Below are positions 46,747 through 56,044 of a DNA stretch of 64,000 bases, piece by piece (positions within the stretch are counted from its first letter, which is position 1; every line of letters begins with the position of its first letter). This DNA is from Kitasatospora aureofaciens (lineage in GTDB: Bacteria > Actinomycetota > Actinomycetes > Streptomycetales > Streptomycetaceae): NCBI RefSeq assembly GCF_019192735.1, contig NZ_JAHTKP010000020.1, positions 62,001 through 126,000 on the forward strand, read 5' to 3'. The position numbers and the translations under genes were made by a program. Below the pieces are notes generated by a model. It saw only the letters and a list, made by a program, of their open reading frames with translations. It had not been told where the DNA came from and made no database searches.

Positions 46747-48024
46747 ATGGTGTTCCCCGCCGGCGGCCGTGGCGGCGGGCCCGACGGCCCCGACCGGGGC
46801 GGCGCCCGCAGCGAGGCCCCCACGGTCGTCATGCGCCCCACCCTGTCCGGCCGCTCCCTGGTGCCCGCCCAGGGCGGCCCGGTGGAGATCCCCGCCCTCG
46901 CCTGGTCCGGCGCCGAATGGGAGGACGCCTACCAGCGCGTCCGCCTCTCCGGGCGTGCCTACGTCTGGCTCAACCTGGTCGAACAGCGGCTGCGCTCCCT
47001 CGTCGACGAGGTCCTGCACCCCATCTACGCCCCCGCCCACGGCGAGGACTGGGTCACCGCCGCCGCCGGACCGGCCGGCGAGGAATGGGCCCACCGCGCC
47101 GGCGCCGTCCGCGAGGTCAGCCGGCGCAAGGGCTACCTGCTCGACCCCGCCGACGACGACCCGCTGGTCTTCCTCACCCTGCCCCAGCTGCGCGAACTCA
47201 TGGTCCAGCACTGGCCCTGCTTCGAGCCCTACCTCGCCGACCGGCGCGACATCGAACTCGCCCTGGACGAACTGGAGGTCGCCCGGCACGTGGTCTCCCG
47301 CAACCGGGTGCTCACCCAGACCGTCCTCGCCCAGACCGAACGCGCCGCCGCCCGCCTGCTCGCCCTGCTCGACGGCGGCACCGGCGGCGTGCCCGCCGAC
47401 GTCGTCGAGTCCCTGGTGGCCGGCCGGTACGCGGACGTCGTCGCGGTGCACGCCGACCGGGTCCGGCTCCAGCGCGACCTGCCCGTCGAGGACCTGCTGG
47501 ACGGCGCCCGGCGGCTGGACGCGCTCGGCATCGGCCTCGGCATGCTCTGCCAGAACTACACCGGCAAGCGGCTGGTCCGCCTCGCCGGGGACGGCTGCCG
47601 GGTGCGGCTGCTCTTCCTCAACCCGGCGAGCAGCGCCGTCCGCCGCCGCGAACGCGAACTCGGCCTCGGGCGCGGCGAGTTGTCCCGCTCGATCGAGATG
47701 AACATCATGCACGTCCGCCGGGTGCGGGCCCGGCTGCGGGACCCGGGCGGCTTCGAGATCCGGGTCTTCGACGAGACCCCGCGCTTCACCGCCTACCTGG
47801 TCGAGGGCCCGCGCCCGGCCGGCCAGCCCGGCGGCGGCCGGCGCCAGACCCGCGACCTCGGCGTCATCCAGCCCTACCTGCGCCGCTCCCGGGGCATGGA
47901 GTCCCCCGCCCTGGTGCTGCGCGGCGGCGCCGGCCAGCAGCCGGGCGGGACGGACGCCGGGCTGCTGGAGGTCTACCGCGAGGAGTTCGAGGGGGTGTGG
48001 GGGGACTCCCGGCCCGTATCCTGA
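46747..48024 (+). CDS. SAV2148-family HEPN-domain protein
   Basis: A 425-aa protein. ATG 46747 has GAGGTGG just upstream; an upstream ATG at 46735 is possible. The N-terminus is Gly/Pro/Arg-rich. The central helical domain (AYVWLNLVEQRLRSLVDEVL; LTLPQLRELMVQHWPCFEPY; LALDELEVARHVVSRNRVL) carries the R-N-type motif of HEPN domains. A C-terminal alpha/beta region follows (GCRVRLLFLNPAS, EIRVFDETPRFTAYLVEG), similar to the nucleotide-binding-like part of Streptomyces SAV2148-type proteins. HEPN domains are often RNA-cleaving or RNA-binding, which remains inference here. Divergent from glgX. Confidence 0.8.
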   Translation: MVFPAGGRGGGPDGPDRGGARSEAPTVVMRPTLSGRSLVPAQGGPVEIPALAWSGAEWEDAYQRVRLSGRAYVWLNLVEQRLRSLVDEVLHPIYAPAHGEDWVTAAAGPAGEEWAHRAGAVREVSRRKGYLLDPADDDPLVFLTLPQLRELMVQHWPCFEPYLADRRDIELALDELEVARHVVSRNRVLTQTVLAQTERAAARLLALLDGGTGGVPADVVESLVAGRYADVVAVHADRVRLQRDLPVEDLLDGARRLDALGIGLGMLCQNYTGKRLVRLAGDGCRVRLLFLNPASSAVRRRERELGLGRGELSRSIEMNIMHVRRVRARLRDPGGFEIRVFDETPRFTAYLVEGPRPAGQPGGGRRQTRDLGVIQPYLRRSRGMESPALVLRGGAGQQPGGTDAGLLEVYREEFEGVWGDSRPVS

Positions 48025-48070
48025 GATATCCGCTGGTCAGGGCGGTGGCGCGGCTGGAACACTGCGGGCC

Positions 48071-48571
48071 GTGAACAGCCTTTCCGACTGGACCCTGCGC
48101 CCCGCCACCGCCGCCGACGTCGAGATCATCGCCGATCTCAAGGCCGACGTGATGCGCGCCGATCTGGAGCGGCTCGGCCGCTACGACGACGAGCGGGTCC
48201 GCCGCCGTCTGCGGGACGGCTTCTCCACCCGGTACACCTCGATCGTGCTGGTCGACGGCGTCTTCGCCGGCTCCGTGACGGTCCGCCCCGCCGAGCAGGG
48301 CGGGCGCTGGCTGGAGCACTTCTACCTCGACCGCCGCCTCCAGGGCCGCGGCCTCGGCACCGCCGTGCTGCGGCACATCCTCGCCGAGGCGGACGCGGAG
48401 GGCGTGCCGGTCCGGCTCGACGTCCTCCAGGGCAGCGCCGCCCGGCGGCTCTACGAGCGGCACGGGTTCGTGCTGGAACACGAGGACCCGATCGACGTCT
48501 ACCTCGTCCGTCCGGCGGCGGGCGCGGACACCGTCCCGGCCGTCGACCAGCAGGAACGTTCCGCCCCTTGA
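48071..48571 (+). CDS. GNAT-family acetyltransferase
   Basis: A 166-aa protein from GTG 48071. It has WTLRPATAADVEIIADLKAD, the core HFYLDRRLQGRGLGTAVLRH acetyl-CoA motif and GSAARRLYERHGFVLEHEDP. Substrate unknown. It follows the HEPN gene by 46 bases on the same strand, possibly one transcript. Confidence 0.83.
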   Translation: MNSLSDWTLRPATAADVEIIADLKADVMRADLERLGRYDDERVRRRLRDGFSTRYTSIVLVDGVFAGSVTVRPAEQGGRWLEHFYLDRRLQGRGLGTAVLRHILAEADAEGVPVRLDVLQGSAARRLYERHGFVLEHEDPIDVYLVRPAAGADTVPAVDQQERSAP

Positions 48572-48614
48572 GCTGGCCTGTTCGCCCTCGTGCGTGGTAG
48601 GCATAGCCCCCGTG

Positions 48615-49361
48615 ATGATCACGGGGGATGACGGGGCCGTTCTGCGCCTCGAACAACTGCACCGCACCTACGGAACCGGCCCGGAGGCCGTCCACGCGCT
48701 CAGGGGAGTGGACGTCGAGTTCGCGCGCGGCACCTTCACCGCCGTCATGGGCCCGTCCGGCTCCGGCAAGAGCACCCTGCTCCAGTGCAGCGCCGGGCTC
48801 GACCGCCCGGACAGCGGCCGGGTCACCCTCGACGGGGTCGACCTGGCCGGGCTGACGGAGACCCAGCTGACGGTCCTTCGGCGCGAGAAGCTCGGCTTCG
48901 TCTTCCAGGCGTTCAACCTGGTCGGCTCGCTCACCGCCGAACAGAACGTCGGCCTGCCGCTGCGCCTGGCCGGGCACCGCCCCGACCGCGACGAGGTGCA
49001 CCGCGCCCTCGCCCAGGTCGGCCTCGGCCAGCGCACCGGGCACCTGCCGTCCCAGCTCTCCGGCGGCCAGCAGCAGCGCGTCGCGATCGCCCGCGCCCTG
49101 ATCGCCCGGCCGCAGGTGCTCTTCGCCGACGAGCCGACCGGCGCCCTGGACAGCTCCAGCAGCCGCGACGTGCTCGCCCTGCTGCGCGACCTCGTCGACC
49201 GCGAGGGCCAGAGCACCGTCATGGTCACCCACGACCCGGTCGCCGCCTCCTACGCCGACCGCGTGCTCTTCCTCGCCGACGGCAGCCTCGCCGACGACCT
49301 GCCCCGGCCCACCGCCCAGCAGGTGGCCGAGCGGATGACCGCCCTGGAGACCGTGGCATGA
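48615..49361 (+). CDS. ABC transporter ATP-binding protein (MacB/LolD type)
   Basis: A 248-aa ATPase. Walker A GPSGSGKST (residues 46-54), Q-loop FVFQAFNLVGSLTAEQNVGL, signature LSGGQQQR, Walker B VLFADEP and the D-loop TGALDSSSS, then the H-loop VTHD. This is the FtsE/MacB/LolD class that works with FtsX-fold permeases. ATG 48615 is preferred, since the frame's upstream GTG codons lack ribosome sites. The stop overlaps the permease start by four bases (ATGA). Confidence 0.93.
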   Translation: MITGDDGAVLRLEQLHRTYGTGPEAVHALRGVDVEFARGTFTAVMGPSGSGKSTLLQCSAGLDRPDSGRVTLDGVDLAGLTETQLTVLRREKLGFVFQAFNLVGSLTAEQNVGLPLRLAGHRPDRDEVHRALAQVGLGQRTGHLPSQLSGGQQQRVAIARALIARPQVLFADEPTGALDSSSSRDVLALLRDLVDREGQSTVMVTHDPVAASYADRVLFLADGSLADDLPRPTAQQVAERMTALETVA

Positions 49362-51310
49362 GTATCGCCACCCTGCTGCCGGTGGCGACCGCCGGCCTGC
49401 GCCGCCGCAAGGCCGCGTTCGCCGGCTCCTACGTCGCCCTCACCCTCGGCGTCACCCTCGTCGCCACCACCGGCGTCCTGCTCGACAACACCGCGGGCGA
49501 CGACTCCCCGCTCGGCGCGCCCTCCCTGCACAAGGTGCTCACCTTCACCGCCGGGATGGCCGCCTTCGTCGCGGTCTTCGTCGTCGCCGGCACCTTCGCC
49601 TTCGCCGTCGCCCAGCGCCGCCAGGAGATCGCGATGCTGCGCGCCGTCGGCGCGACGCCCCGCCAGGTGGTGCTGCTGATCACCGGCGAGGCCGCCGCCG
49701 TCGCCCTGGCCGCCGCCGTCTCCGGCTGCCTGCTCGCCCTGCCGGCCGCGCCCGCGCTGGCCGCCTGGCTGGTCGCCCGCGGCGCCGCGCCGGACGGCTT
49801 CACCGCGCGGCCCGCCCTCACCCCGATGCTCGTCGCGGCCGCCGTCGGCCTGCTCGTCGCGCTGCTCGGAGCCGTCACCGCCGCCCTGCGGGCCGGCCGG
49901 GTCCGCGCCGTCGAGGCGCTCGGCGACGCCGCCGTCGACCGCAAGGTCATGACGCCGCTGCGCTGGGCCTGCGCGCTCGCCCAACTCGCCGCGCTGGCCG
50001 CCGCCGTCGGCTACTACCTGGCCGCGCCGAGCCTGCCCGCCACCCCCGGCGCCGCCGCCGACCAGCCCGGCGACCCGCAGCTCGCCTCCCAGTGGGTGAT
50101 GGCCGCCGACCTGATGACCATCACCACCGTCGCCCTGTTCGCGCCGGTGCTCGTCCCGCTCCTGGTCCGGGCCTTCAGCGCGCCGCTGCGCCGGGCCGTC
50201 GCCGCCGCCCCGCTGCTCGCCCGGCAGAACGCGCTCACCGCCGTCCGCCGGACCGTCTCCACCGCCACCCCGGCCTTCCTCACCATCGCCCTCACCGGCA
50301 CGGCCATCGGCTCCACCGCCGCCTTCGCCGACGCCATGACCGCCCAGGGCCGGGCCACCACCGCCGCCCGGTACGTGCTGCGCCCCGGCGCGCAGCCGCT
50401 GCCCGCCGACGCCCTCCGGCGGCTCACCGCCGGCCGGCCCGACCTGCGGGCCACCGCCACCACCCCCACCGTGGTCACCGGCCTCGGCGCCGACACCGCC
50501 GCCTTCGCCGACCACACCGAGGACTCGGCCGCCTCCGTACCGTCCGCCGCCACCGTCGTCGACGGCGACCTCGCGAACGCCTGGACCCTGCCCGCCGTCC
50601 AGGGCAGCGCCGCCGACCTGCACGGCGCCACCCTCGCCGCCTCCACCGACCAGGCCCGCGGCCACGGCTGGAAACTCGGCGACCAGGTCAACCTCCGGCT
50701 CGCCGACGGCACCGTCACCGCGCTGCGGCTCGCCCTCGTCTACCGCACCCAGCTCGGCCTCGACCAGGTCCTGCTCAGCGGCGACGCCGTCGCCCCGCAC
50801 CTGGCCGGCGCCCGCCCCGGCGCCGTCCACCTCTCCGCCGCCCCCGCCGACACCCTCGGCGGCGCGCTCACCGACGCCCGCGAGCCCGGCCCCGACCCCG
50901 GCGCCCACTACGCGTGGATCGCCACCAGCACCATCCTCGGCCCCGCCCTGCTCTACACGCTCATCGCCATCGTCAACACCATGGTGATGTCCGCCGCCGA
51001 CCGGAAGCGCGACTTCGCCACCCTCCGGCTGGCCGGCACCGTCCGCCGCCAGGTGCTGCTGATGGTCGCGCTGGAGGCTGTCCTGGTCGTCGCCACCGCG
51101 GCCGTGCTCGCACTCGCCGTCACGGCGCTCACCCAGTACGGCACCACCGCGCTGCTGAACCACCGCATCCTCGCCGGCCAGACCACCGTCGCCCTCCGCC
51201 TGCCCTGGGCGCCACTCGGCACCGCAGCCGCCGTCTGCCTGCTGCTCGCCGTGGCATCCAGCGTGCTACCCAGCCGCCTCGCCCTCGGGCGCGCGGGCGG
51301 AGGGCGGTAG
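49358..51310 (+). CDS. FtsX-fold ABC transporter permease
   Basis: A 650-aa membrane protein. Two FtsX domains (SLHKVLTFTAGMAAFVAVFV...IAMLRAVGATPRQVVLLITG; the second FATLRLAGTVRRQVLLMVAL) are separated by a long middle region with TM segments and an extracytoplasmic segment (about residues 330-520). The repeat LRAVGATxRQV/LRLAGTVRRQV is the coupling motif. With the upstream ATPase it forms a MacB/LolCDE-like exporter; the cargo (peptide, antibiotic or lipoprotein) is unknown. Confidence 0.9.
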   Translation: MSIATLLPVATAGLRRRKAAFAGSYVALTLGVTLVATTGVLLDNTAGDDSPLGAPSLHKVLTFTAGMAAFVAVFVVAGTFAFAVAQRRQEIAMLRAVGATPRQVVLLITGEAAAVALAAAVSGCLLALPAAPALAAWLVARGAAPDGFTARPALTPMLVAAAVGLLVALLGAVTAALRAGRVRAVEALGDAAVDRKVMTPLRWACALAQLAALAAAVGYYLAAPSLPATPGAAADQPGDPQLASQWVMAADLMTITTVALFAPVLVPLLVRAFSAPLRRAVAAAPLLARQNALTAVRRTVSTATPAFLTIALTGTAIGSTAAFADAMTAQGRATTAARYVLRPGAQPLPADALRRLTAGRPDLRATATTPTVVTGLGADTAAFADHTEDSAASVPSAATVVDGDLANAWTLPAVQGSAADLHGATLAASTDQARGHGWKLGDQVNLRLADGTVTALRLALVYRTQLGLDQVLLSGDAVAPHLAGARPGAVHLSAAPADTLGGALTDAREPGPDPGAHYAWIATSTILGPALLYTLIAIVNTMVMSAADRKRDFATLRLAGTVRRQVLLMVALEAVLVVATAAVLALAVTALTQYGTTALLNHRILAGQTTVALRLPWAPLGTAAAVCLLLAVASSVLPSRLALGRAGGGR

Positions 51311-51480
51311 GCGGGACGGACGGTGACCTCCCAGGCGTCCACGACGAAACGGACTGGCTCGCCCACACCTTCCCGACGGCTCCCTGACGCCCGGACCGCG
51401 CCCCAACCAGCCTACTGGCGTTCACCGTTGGAGCGTTCTCGGGAACACCGGGCGCGGCCGTCCGAACCCAGTCGACCGTA

Positions 51481-51534
51481 CCGCTTCCCCCCTTCCCCGC
51501 GCCCCAACAGGGGCGCGGGGAAGGGGGGAAGCGG
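51481..51534. terminator. Long perfect hairpin (25-bp stem)
   Basis: Left arm begins CCGCTTCCCCCCTTCCCCGC and ends with GCCCC; the right arm is the exact complement with a four-base loop (AACA). It follows the permease gene by 170 bases. There is no T tract, so it may block transcription in either direction by stem strength alone. Confidence 0.7.
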
Positions 51535-51647
51535 AGGGGCCGGACTCCAGGCTCCGGACGGCCTCGGCTGCCCCGTTGGCCGGGTTGTCGGTGGGGCGGG
51601 TGATGATAGGGGCTGCTTCGATCGGCGGGACGGAAGGACACACCCTT

Positions 51648-52349
51648 ATGAGCTGGTGGCAGCAGCCACTGGTCGGCTTCGACCTGGAGACCACGGGCAC
51701 CGACCCGGCCGTGGACCGCATTGTCACGGCCGCGCTCGTGGACACCGTCGGGGCCCGCCGGCTGGGTGCCACCGGGTGGCTGCTCGATCCCGGGGTGCCG
51801 ATCCCGGCCGAGGCGGAGGCGATCCACGGCATCGGGGACGACGTCGCCCGGCGCAAGGGGCGGCCGGCCGAGGAGGCGGTGGACGAGATAGCCGCGGCGC
51901 TCTGCGAGCGCCTCGCCGGCGGGCGTCCGGTGGTCGCGTTCAATGCGCCGTTCGACCTGTCGCTGCTCGACGCCGAGCTGCGCCGGTACGGGCTGGCGCC
52001 GCTCGCGGAGCGCCTGGGCGGCCCGGTCGGGCCGGTGCTGGACGCGCTGGTGATCGACCGGGCCGTGGACAAGTACCGCAAGGGCTCCCGCACGCTGCAG
52101 CGGGTCTGCGAGGTGTACGGGGTCGAGCTGACCGACGCGCACGAGGCCGGCAGCGACGCCCTGGCCGCCGTCCGCGTCGCCGTCGCCCTCGCCGAGCGCT
52201 ACCGGGCCGAGGTGGGCGACGTCCCGCCGGCCGTGCTGCACGAGCGGCAGGTCGGGTGGTACCGGGAGTGGGCGGAGGGCCTGCAGGAGTGGCTGCGCCG
52301 GGGCAAGGACCCGCAGGCCGTGATCGACCCGCGCTGGCCGTTGCGGTAG
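51648..52349 (+). CDS. DnaQ-like 3'-5' exonuclease
   Basis: A 233-aa protein with the DEDDh nuclease motifs: Exo I FDLETTGTDP, Exo II FNAPFDLSLLD and Exo III HEAGSDALAA (H-x4-D). AAGGA lies nine bases before ATG 51648. It resembles the stand-alone epsilon-like or RNase T-like exonucleases that process single-stranded DNA or RNA ends. It stands alone, without a polymerase domain. Confidence 0.88.
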   Translation: MSWWQQPLVGFDLETTGTDPAVDRIVTAALVDTVGARRLGATGWLLDPGVPIPAEAEAIHGIGDDVARRKGRPAEEAVDEIAAALCERLAGGRPVVAFNAPFDLSLLDAELRRYGLAPLAERLGGPVGPVLDALVIDRAVDKYRKGSRTLQRVCEVYGVELTDAHEAGSDALAAVRVAVALAERYRAEVGDVPPAVLHERQVGWYREWAEGLQEWLRRGKDPQAVIDPRWPLR

Positions 52350-52494
52350 CGCCGGACTCCCGGCCCTCCGCCATGGATCGGCCCGGACCGAGCTGACGGG
52401 CCGCCGCGTCGACCGTCCGGGCGAGGAGGACGGCGATGGTCATGAGCCCTACGTCGCCGGGCACGGGCGTGATCATGACCGAACAGGAGCCGGC

Positions 52495-53199
52495 TCAGCC
52501 GTAGGCGATGATCTCGATCAGCTCCAACGACGCGGCCCCGATCCGCCCGTCCTCCAGCGACAGCAGCCAGGGCAGCAGTTCCGGCGTGGCGTGCACGTCG
52601 TTGAGGAAGCCGTACCACAGGTCCGTCAGCTGGCCCTCGAAGAGCCAGTCGTCGACGGCGTCGTCGAGGTGCCGGTCGGCGGCCGCGGTCCGGGTCCGCG
52701 CCCACTCGTCGAGCCAGGGCGCCAGGCCGCCGGTGACGACGGCGATGGTCTCCAGGACGTAGGAAGCCGAGCCGACCGTCCCGGGGTGGGCGTCCAGGAC
52801 GGCCGTCCACCAGGCGGACCAGACGGCGTCCAGGGCGTCCCGCTCGGCGGCCGGCCACTCCCGCCAGCGGGCGCGCAGCAGCCAGGAGGCGATCCACGCG
52901 TGGCTCACGGGCAGGGTGTCGGCGACCATACCGCGGACGATCCGAGGGGTCAGCCGGCGGTACAGCCCGGGGAAGTCGTCCCAGTGGTCGGGGGTTTCCG
53001 TGGCGACGAGGCCGAGCAGTTCGTCGGGCACCAGCCGGGCGGGCCCGGCGAGGGCGACGAGGTCGGCCTCGCTGTAGCAGTAGGTGCAGCCGCCGCTGGT
53101 GAACGGCTGCTCGGCGTACGGGGCGACGGCGGAGTCCAGGGCGTCGAGCGCGTCGCGGAGCTGCTGCTGAGGGTCCTGAGGGTCCTGAGGGTCGGTCAC
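52495..53199 (-). CDS. Hypothetical protein with DPQ tandem repeat at its N-terminus
   Basis: A 234-aa helical protein, with GTG 53199 or 53205 as possible starts. It opens VTDPQDPQDPQQQL, encoded by a short tandem of CCTCAGGAC. A cysteine pair in GGCTYCYSEADL looks like a metal-binding or Zn-ribbon fragment, followed by a long tryptophan-rich helical region (WLLRARWREWPAAERDALDA). No known family recognised. It converges toward the exonuclease gene. Confidence 0.6.
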   Translation of the reverse strand: MTDPQDPQDPQQQLRDALDALDSAVAPYAEQPFTSGGCTYCYSEADLVALAGPARLVPDELLGLVATETPDHWDDFPGLYRRLTPRIVRGMVADTLPVSHAWIASWLLRARWREWPAAERDALDAVWSAWWTAVLDAHPGTVGSASYVLETIAVVTGGLAPWLDEWARTRTAAADRHLDDAVDDWLFEGQLTDLWYGFLNDVHATPELLPWLLSLEDGRIGAASLELIEIIAYG

Positions 53200-53285
53200 G
53201 GCCACCTGCCGGATACTCCGTCCGGGGGAACCGGCGAAGATCGCGACACTACCAGGCACCGCCGCCGCTCTGCCAGGATTTCCGG

Positions 53286-53762
53286 ATGACCGCCCGACCC
53301 GCCCGACCCGCCCGACCGGCCGACCTGCCCGGCTTCCTCGCTCTCGCCGCCGAGGTGGAGCACTGGTTCGGGCCGATGGTGGACGATCCGGGCTTCCAAC
53401 GGGCCGTCACGAAGCACATCGACCGCGAGCTCGCCACGGTGGTGGACGGCGGGCCGGACGGCGGCCTGCTCGGCGGTCTGCTGTTCGGAGGCGAGCCCCC
53501 AGCGCATCACCTGCACTGGCTGGTGGTGGCCGAGCGTGCCCGGGGGACGGGGGTGGGCCGGGCGCTGGTCGCGGACGTGCTGCGCCGGCACGTCCGGGGC
53601 CCGGCGACCGTCGAGGTGGTGACCTTCGGCGCGGACCACCCGGGCGCGGTGGCGAGCGGCGCCCGGGTCTTCTACGAGCGCCTGGGCTTCGCGCCGGCGG
53701 AGGCCGCCGGGCCGGGCCCGGAGGGCGGCTCCCGGCAGGTCTACCGGCTGTCCGTCCACTGA
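53286..53762 (+). CDS. GNAT-family acetyltransferase
   Basis: A 158-aa protein opening with (ARP)-rich MTARPARPARPAD. The core contains HWLVVAERARGTGVGRALVAD and GARVFYERLGFAPAEA, the acetyl-CoA and C-terminal GNAT motifs. Substrate unknown. It diverges from the 52495 gene and is convergent with the 53785 gene. Confidence 0.82.
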   Translation: MTARPARPARPADLPGFLALAAEVEHWFGPMVDDPGFQRAVTKHIDRELATVVDGGPDGGLLGGLLFGGEPPAHHLHWLVVAERARGTGVGRALVADVLRRHVRGPATVEVVTFGADHPGAVASGARVFYERLGFAPAEAAGPGPEGGSRQVYRLSVH

Positions 53763-53784
53763 ACCCTGTTGCCCGTCCGCTGAC

Positions 53785-54756
53785 CTACTGGAGGTCCAGG
53801 CCGACCGGGTGGCTGCGGTCCTCCGGGCAGAGGAAGACGTGCAGTTCGCCGTGGCGGCCGACGCTGAGGTCAGGGTCGCCGCCGCTCTCCACCGTGAGCA
53901 GGTGCCGCATCCGGGTGCCGCACGCGCCGCAGTCGATCGGGATCAGGTCGGTCGAGTGCCAGGACGGCCAGCCGCCGAGCTTCCAGCCCTCGGCGCAGGC
54001 CAGGCCGCGGTGGTACTCGATGCCGTGCCGTTCGGCGAACTCCTCGGCGGCGCGGTGGAGTTCGTCGGGTATCTCGTCCCGGTCGGGGAGGTCCTGGATC
54101 TGCTCGGGGCGCAGCACGCACGCCGTGGGCAGGTAGTACTCGTCGGACCGCCGGGGCTGCGGGGGCGTGACGGACCCGAGTTCGGCGGCGCGCTGCCAGT
54201 GCAGTTCGACGGCGGGGCCGTAGTAGTAGCGCTCGTCCTGGATGTCGTCGTGGTCGTTGGGGCACCAGAGCACCTGGAGCAGGTCGGTGCCGTCGGGCCA
54301 GGGCAGGTGCGGCGCGTCGGCGGCGCGGATCCGGGCGAGCGGGACGAGGGCGATCGCGGCGGCCGGCGGTTCCGGGACCGTGCGGTGGGTGCGCCAGTTG
54401 ACGTGGTCGAGCGAGTCGGCGCCGTTCATGATCCGGCGCGTCTCGGCGTACTCGTCCTCGGTGAGCACGTGGGCGCCGTCGTGCTCCCGGGCGCGTTCGC
54501 GGACGGCGCGGTCGATCGTCTCCATGATCTCGCGGTCCTGCAGCGGCACGTCCTCGTAGGCGTCGTCGAGGTGTCCGGCGGTGCAGTGCGGCCAGGGCGC
54601 GCCGGCCGGCCAGAGCGGCGGGCCGCCGACCGAACTCCCGTGCGCGGTGGGCGTCCCGGCCTCGGGGTGGAGCAGGGTGGCCGGCCGCAGGTAGCGGGCG
54701 AGCGCGGGCAGGGCGGCGACCAGGTCGGCGGGGGTGGGTTCGGCGGCTTCCGTCAC
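53785..54756 (-). CDS. DUF1963/YwqG-like protein
   Basis: A 323-aa protein with GSSVGGPPLWPAGAPWPHCT, the YwqG/DUF1963 entry motif, and repeated LLQVLWCPNDH/HGELHVFLCPED strands. A C-terminal GACGTRMRHLLTVESGGDPD forms another cysteine pair. Such proteins are thought to bind or trim bacterial toxins/effectors but remain uncharacterised. ATG 54756. Confidence 0.65.
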   Translation of the reverse strand: MTEAAEPTPADLVAALPALARYLRPATLLHPEAGTPTAHGSSVGGPPLWPAGAPWPHCTAGHLDDAYEDVPLQDREIMETIDRAVRERAREHDGAHVLTEDEYAETRRIMNGADSLDHVNWRTHRTVPEPPAAAIALVPLARIRAADAPHLPWPDGTDLLQVLWCPNDHDDIQDERYYYGPAVELHWQRAAELGSVTPPQPRRSDEYYLPTACVLRPEQIQDLPDRDEIPDELHRAAEEFAERHGIEYHRGLACAEGWKLGGWPSWHSTDLIPIDCGACGTRMRHLLTVESGGDPDLSVGRHGELHVFLCPEDRSHPVGLDLQ

Positions 54757-54859
54757 GCGCCCACCGTAGCGGGCGGCACCGACGGCACAGCCGGCCGAGG
54801 TCGCCCAGCAGCCGCGCCCTCCGTCCAGGCGTCAAACGGCGGGCGAACCGCCAACCGGC

Positions 54860-55861
54860 CTATGCCGCCGGGAAGTCGAAGGTGTACCCCTGTGCGACCA
54901 GCCAGGGCAGCAGCTGCTTCAGCGCCGCCACGGTCTGGCTGCGGTCGCCGCCGCCGTCGTGCATCAGGATCACGCCGCCCGGCTTGAGCTGGCTCTGCAC
55001 CGCGGAGACTATCGCGGGCGCGCCGGGGCGGGACCAGTCGCGCGGGTCGACGGACCAGCCGAGCGACTTCATGCCCAGGCCGGCCGTGATGTGCTCGTTG
55101 TCGGCGTTGAAGCCGCCGCCCGGCGCGCGGAACCAGGTGATCTGGGTGCCGGGGCCACCGGCCTGGACGATCATGTCCTTGGCGTTGGAGATCTCGGACA
55201 CGGCCTTGTCGTGCGGCAGCTTCGCGAACGGCTGCGGGTGGTGGACGCTGTGGTCGCAGAGCCGGTGCCCGGCCGCCAGGACGCGCTTGACCATGGCCGG
55301 GTTGGCGGCGGCGTTCTGGCCGATCTCGCAGAAGGTGGCCTTGACGTTGTACTGGGCCAGCAGGTCCAGGATCTGCGGGGTGGCCGGGCCGGGGCCGTCG
55401 TCGAAGGTGAGCGCGACGGTCCGGCCGCCGGAGGCGGTGGAGCCGATCACCGTGGTCGGCCCGGCGGGGGTGCCGGCAGGGGCCCCGGCGGGGGCCGTCG
55501 AAGTCGAAGGGGTGCCGGGCGTCTTCGGCGTCCTCGGGCCGGTCGGCGGCGCGTCCGAGCTGCCCGTGCCCGCCGACGCGCCGTCCGTGCCCACCGGCAC
55601 GCCGTCCGAGCCGGTCGTCGCCGAGCCGGTCGTCGCCGAGCCGGTCGGCGCCGGGTCGGTGGCCGGCTGGATGGTGATCGGGCTCTGCGCCGGGGACGAG
55701 CCGCTCGGCGTCGGCTGGAGGGCCCCGCTGGCCGTCCCGCACGCGGCCAGGCCCAGGGCGGCGGCCACCACGATGCTGCCCGTGATCAGCTGCCGGCGGA
55801 GGCGGTCCGAGCGGTCCGAGCGTTTCGGGGAGGCGGGCTGACGGGCGGCGGGCTGGCGCAT
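54860..55861 (-). CDS. Polysaccharide deacetylase lipoprotein
   Basis: A 333-aa protein. The lipoprotein signal LRRQLITGSIVVAAALGLAAC precedes a Pro/Thr/Gly-rich linker (residues about 45-145) with a three-copy repeat. The NodB catalytic domain has motif 1 VALTFDDGPGP, motif 2 CDHSVHHPQP, motif 3 TWFRAPGGGF and motif 5 HDGGGD. It should deacetylate chitooligosaccharide or peptidoglycan N-acetyl groups outside the membrane. The linker's tandem DNA repeat suggests slippage. Confidence 0.9.
   Translation of the reverse strand: MRQPAARQPASPKRSDRSDRLRRQLITGSIVVAAALGLAACGTASGALQPTPSGSSPAQSPITIQPATDPAPTGSATTGSATTGSDGVPVGTDGASAGTGSSDAPPTGPRTPKTPGTPSTSTAPAGAPAGTPAGPTTVIGSTASGGRTVALTFDDGPGPATPQILDLLAQYNVKATFCEIGQNAAANPAMVKRVLAAGHRLCDHSVHHPQPFAKLPHDKAVSEISNAKDMIVQAGGPGTQITWFRAPGGGFNADNEHITAGLGMKSLGWSVDPRDWSRPGAPAIVSAVQSQLKPGGVILMHDGGGDRSQTVAALKQLLPWLVAQGYTFDFPAA
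55606..55650. repeat. 3 x 15-bp tandem repeat in the deacetylase linker
   Basis: The unit CCGAGCCGGTCGTCG occurs three times in a row (third copy one mismatch). It encodes the TTGSA-type linker repeat and probably varies in number between strains. Confidence 0.85.
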
Positions 55862-56044
55862 GGCGGCGGCTCCTGGGGTGCTGGGCGGGTGCCGATCCTC
55901 TCGGTCAGGATGACTGTCCGATAGGACGCCGAGCGTACGTGGCCCGGTTGCGAGCCGGACCGAACCGTCGTAGGAGTCTTCTCACATGCGCCCGGCTGGC
56001 GTCCCTGCGCCCCAGCGGTTATCCCGCCCCCCGCGGAACGACGG

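Noticed and set aside
48785..51310. Longer 841-residue permease start
   Set aside because: The upstream part is an out-of-frame reading of the ABC ATPase; ATG 49358 with ATGA overlap is the natural start.
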